From positions 60,270,222 to 60,334,221 of the forward strand of contig NC_030677.2 in assembly GCF_000004195.4 (NCBI RefSeq): DNA of 64,000 nt, given 5' to 3'. Under the pieces are notes generated by a model. That model was not told where the DNA came from. It worked only from the letters and a program-made list of their open reading frames with translations, and ran no database searches. A program made the position numbers and the translations under genes. The stretch comes from Xenopus tropicalis. Taxonomy: Eukaryota; Chordata; Amphibia; Anura; Pipidae. Below are positions 63,050-64,000 of the stretch, in pieces. How positions within the stretch are numbered: the first letter of the stretch is position 1; every line of letters starts with the position of its first letter.

Positions 63050-64000
63050 CCTGGGGTCAGGGCTGCCATCAGGGGGGTACATGGGGGACAGTTGTCCCGG
63101 GCCCAGTCGATATCGATGCTTTAAAGGGGGCCCAGCCGTGATACAGTTTTTTTTTAGCTTGGGCCCCCTTTAAAGAAGTATGGTCCTTGTCATTGGTGGG
63201 CAGCGGGAAATTTGATTGGTTGCGCCCTGTGTGTCCGTACGCAGATGGTGTGGGGAGCCAAGCACAGATCCAGAGGACGCAGCCGGAGGAAGTTGCTGGG
63301 GGGGGGCTGGAGGAAGCTGCAGGGGAGCTGGATGAAGTTGCTGGGGGGGGGGGAGCTGGAGGAAGCCACAGGGGAACCGAAGGAAGTTGCTGGGGGGGGG
63401 GCTGGAGAAAGCCGCAGCGGAGCCGGATAAAGTCGGGGGGGGGGGGGGCTGGAGAAAGCCGCAAGGGAGCCGGAGGAAGTCGCTGGGGGGGCTGGAGGAA
63501 GACACAGGGGAGCCGGAGGAAGTTGCTGGGGGAGGGTCTGGAGGAAGCCACAGGGGAGCCGGAGGAAGTTGCTGGGGGGGGGGCTGGAGCCGGAGGATGC
63601 TGGTGGGAGCCACAGATGGATGCTGGGGGAGCTGTGCAGTTACAGGGGGGAGCCGGGGCTCATATCAAGAGGGGTGAGCTGCAGGAAGTCGCTGGGGGGG
63701 AGCTGAAGGATGCTGGTGGGAGCAGGGGGGAGCCGGAGGATGCTTGGGGGGGTGGGAGCTGGATGCTTGGGGTGGGAACTGGAGCATAGTGGGAAGGACA
63801 CTGGGGGAGAGCTGGAGGATGCTGAGGGGGAGGAGCTGGAGGACGCGGGAGGGGGGGTAACTGGAGGATGTGGGGGGGGTAACTGGAGGATGCTGGGGGG
63901 GGGCTGGAGGAAGCCGCAGGGGATCCAGAGGAAGTCGGGGGGATGCTGGCTACCAATGTTTTAGGGGGGCCCTGGCTACCTGGCGTGGCCTTTGTACTGA
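63050..64000. mobile_element. Repeat element containing a G-rich minisatellite, cut by the window edge
   Basis: GGTCAGGGCTGCCATCAGGG begins the element. GGGGGCCC and GGGCCCCC motifs near 63125 and 63165 pair. GGGGGGCCCTGGCTACC at 63964 may be the opposite side. Its full extent is unknown. Confidence 0.45.
63265..63950 (+). repeat. G-rich minisatellite (GGAGGAAGTTGCTGGGGG type)
   Basis: Units of roughly 30-45 bp combine GCTGGAGGAAGCCACAGGGG, AGCCGGAGGAAGT and G runs of 6 to 12. Unit length drifts along the array, and the right third becomes GCTGGAGGATGCTGGGG. Reading frames of 160-200 codons on both strands here are translations of the repeat. Confidence 0.9.

Larger units (their letters stand above)
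62033..64000 (+). other. RNF150: RNF150 intron 2, 5' part
   Basis: The intron runs past the right edge. It contains a T2-like MITE (62337-62695) and a G-rich minisatellite element (63050 onward). No further RNF150 exon is present. The stretch 62700-63050 has nothing I recognise. Confidence 0.8.

Noticed and set aside
63069..63964. Proline/serine-rich and glycine-rich frames of 84-200 codons on both strands
   Set aside because: They arise from the G-rich minisatellite and lack splice or start context; the region is an intron.

Overview
The window is vertebrate nuclear DNA, almost certainly from a frog and most likely Xenopus. The case rests on three things: split genes with GT-AG introns, two genes whose order matches human 4q31, and an intergenic and intronic landscape full of repeat types typical of Xenopus. 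Those repeats are TTAA-flanked T2/Kolobok-like MITEs, foldback Harbinger-like elements with 3-bp target duplications, hAT-like elements with 8-bp duplications, CR1 and L1/Tx1 LINE tails, and minisatellites. There are no bacterial-style operons. Most long reading frames in the window are translations of repeats.

Gene 1, minus strand, left part: ZNF330 (NOA36, a cysteine-rich nucleolar zinc-finger protein). Five coding exons are visible: 12193-12321 with the start codon, a 20-nt microexon at 9895-9914, 9719-9789, 8009-8088 and 1836-1962. They join in frame into the first 139 codons. The rest of the gene lies off the left edge. A non-coding first exon and CpG-containing promoter are proposed at about 15035-15240. 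A decayed, promoter-like second copy of that segment lies at about 14371-14540.

Gene 2, plus strand, right part: RNF150 (goliath-type PA-TM-RING E3 ubiquitin ligase). Exon 1 (28000-28453) holds the signal peptide and most of the protease-associated domain. Exon 2 (61782-62032) holds the end of that domain and the transmembrane helix. Intron 1 is 33.3 kb. The RING-H2 exons lie off the right edge. The two genes are divergent, with about 12.8 kb between their proposed 5' ends, as in the human ZNF330/RNF150 neighbourhood.

Repeat layout. ZNF330 introns (1-15034) hold a foldback element (3556-4087), T2-like MITEs (4537-4901 and 12710 onward), an L1 tail nested in a DNA element (6409-7149), a hAT-like element (8869-9140), a CR1 tail (10376-10577) and a Harbinger-like MITE (11343-11582). 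The intergenic spacer (15241-27600) holds a foldback element carrying a 52-bp minisatellite (15655-16581), a near-perfect 127-bp hairpin in an insertion flanked by a 14-bp repeat (18291-18783), L1 remnants, a long CR1 copy (22726-23996) and another foldback element (25417-25945). RNF150 intron 1 holds a CR1 copy split by a hAT-like element with a 34-bp minisatellite, several nested hAT, T2 and other DNA elements, and two long-TIR elements (50276-51109 and 53430-54358). Intron 2 holds a strongly G-rich minisatellite up to the right edge.

I see no defence, biosynthetic or other new gene system. The observations most worth following are the duplicated ZNF330 promoter segment, the ZNF330 microexon, the 127-bp hairpin insertion and the minisatellites born inside transposons.
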